DNA from: Pseudomonadota bacterium
GTDB taxonomy: Bacteria > Myxococcota > Bradymonadia > UBA4248
Length of the DNA stretch: 13,890 bases
Direction: 5' to 3'
NCBI GenBank assembly: GCA_017629415.1
Contig: JAGBXG010000110.1
Location: forward strand, 1 to 13,890
In this document: piece after piece, positions 13,264 through 13,890 of the stretch
Numbering within the stretch: the first letter of the stretch is position 1
Layout of the letters: the number at the start of each line of letters is the position of its first letter
Translations under genes and position numbers: made by a program
The notes under the pieces: model-generated
Database searches by the model: none
What the model was told of the DNA's origin: nothing
Seen by the model: only the letters and a program-made list of their open reading frames with translations

Positions 13264-13890
13264 ATGAAAAAACACATCACATGTTTATGGGTATGGAGTT
13301 TATTCATGCCTTTAGGGGCACAAGCGCAAGATAAAAACGACAATACACAGTCTGAAACATTGCAAAATACAGCTGAAGTCACTTCGAATCATGCCGCTGA
13401 TGAAGAAACTGGCAATACAGAGCCTGATATTGCAGCCATGATAGAACCGCGTCCTGATCATGTGCGGAAAGTTGCACCATGGCCAGAAGATAAAAAAATA
13501 AATGCTACGCTTCACACAAGTCTGGGGGATATCAAGTGTGAACTTTTTGCGGGTACACATCCTTTAACCGTGCTCAATTTCAAGGCATTATCTCAAGATT
13601 TGCCCGCGTGGACGGATGTTTCCGGCCAATCTCATCAGACACCTTATTACCAAGAACTTCCTTTTGGAACGCGTGTGAAAAATCGCTACGTGACATCGTC
13701 GCATCGTCCCGAAGGCACGGGATTTGTGGTCGTTGATGAACGGTGTCAATCGCATCAGCCTGTGGCCGGCAGCATTGCCATGGTACAAAACTTCCCCGGT
13801 CAAGCTGCTGCCCAATTTATGCTGCTCGCCAGTGATATTCCCGTGTTTAAGGGCATGTATGCCGTATTTGGTCAATGTGCGCCCATCGAC
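13264..13890 (+). CDS. Exported cyclophilin-type peptidyl-prolyl isomerase, 5' part
   Basis: The first 209 codons of a gene that runs off the right edge; there is no stop. It starts MKKHITCLWVWSLFMPLGAQA, a Sec signal peptide with likely cleavage after Ala-Gln-Ala, so the product is periplasmic. An acidic, low-complexity linker (residues ~23-75) follows. The cyclophilin-like domain begins near residue 80 with TSLGDIKCELFAGTHPLTVL and NF. Later come YYQELPFGTRV, in the place of the usual FHRV, and GSIAMVQNFPGQAAAQFML followed by VFKGMYAVFGQC, in the place of the usual GSQFFI...LDG.YTVFG. The fold looks right, but several active-site positions differ, so activity is uncertain. The family folds proline-containing proteins. 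The gene follows the response regulator closely; AGG near 13247 is a weak ribosome site. Confidence 0.85.
   Translation, partial: MKKHITCLWVWSLFMPLGAQAQDKNDNTQSETLQNTAEVTSNHAADEETGNTEPDIAAMIEPRPDHVRKVAPWPEDKKINATLHTSLGDIKCELFAGTHPLTVLNFKALSQDLPAWTDVSGQSHQTPYYQELPFGTRVKNRYVTSSHRPEGTGFVVVDERCQSHQPVAGSIAMVQNFPGQAAAQFMLLASDIPVFKGMYAVFGQCAPID

Noticed and set aside
1..13890. tRNA, rRNA or transposase genes
   Set aside because: No cloverleaf, conserved rRNA stretch or transposase motif was recognised by eye; a tRNAscan or Rfam search could still find a small RNA.

Overview
The window reads as chromosomal DNA of a Gram-negative bacterium of the broad deltaproteobacterial (Myxococcota/Bradymonadota-like) type with medium GC. 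The signs are a long cysteine-rich lipoprotein with a Myxococcus-type CGN..DAGE.CDG disulfide repeat, an outer-membrane-type lytic transglycosylase lipoprotein, an FHA protein with a long Pro/Gln/Ala linker, and loosely packed genes separated by structured intergenic DNA. The lineage is inferred from these signs and was not tested by any search.

Layout. 1-413 (-) is the N-terminal end of a CPA2/KefB-type cation:proton antiporter. It diverges from 501-1172 (+), a membrane protein ending in two DUF3761-like Cys/His modules. 1413-3179 (+) is a 588-residue lipoprotein with seven six-cysteine modules and a C-terminal beta-rich domain. A hairpin and a strong intrinsic terminator (3275-3304) follow it. 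3330-4898 (+) is glucose-6-phosphate isomerase. 4899-5300 is a non-coding convergent gap packed with hairpin repeats. 7204-8004 (-) encodes a ribbon-helix-helix/FHA fusion, followed on the same strand by 5301-7091 (-), a cytoplasmic helical-repeat (TPR-like) protein. A textbook terminator lies between these two genes, ending only about 11 nt before the second start codon. 8380-10821 (+) is a Slt70-like lytic transglycosylase. 11096-12289 (+) is an NTP_transf_5-type nucleotidyltransferase. 12551-13240 (+) is an OmpR/PhoB response regulator, followed after 23 nt by the start of an exported cyclophilin-like protein (13264 to the window edge).

How the genes relate. There is no single obvious pathway. 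The envelope theme is strong: antiporter, membrane protein, lipoprotein, transglycosylase and exported cyclophilin. The most system-like pair is the RHH-FHA gene with its downstream helical-repeat partner. A good sigma-70-like promoter and possible operator dyads lie upstream, and an attenuator-like terminator lies between the two genes.

The most unusual non-coding content is a family of modular intergenic repeats at 4911-5276 (two tandem copies), 10898-11028 and 12404-12534. Each is a chain of short dyads with a shared core hairpin (AAGGGGC-TCA-GCCCCTT) and, in three of four copies, a second hairpin (TTGGGGC-GGA-GCCCCAA or a shorter variant). They create spurious ORFs. No rRNA, tRNA, CRISPR array or transposase gene was recognised.
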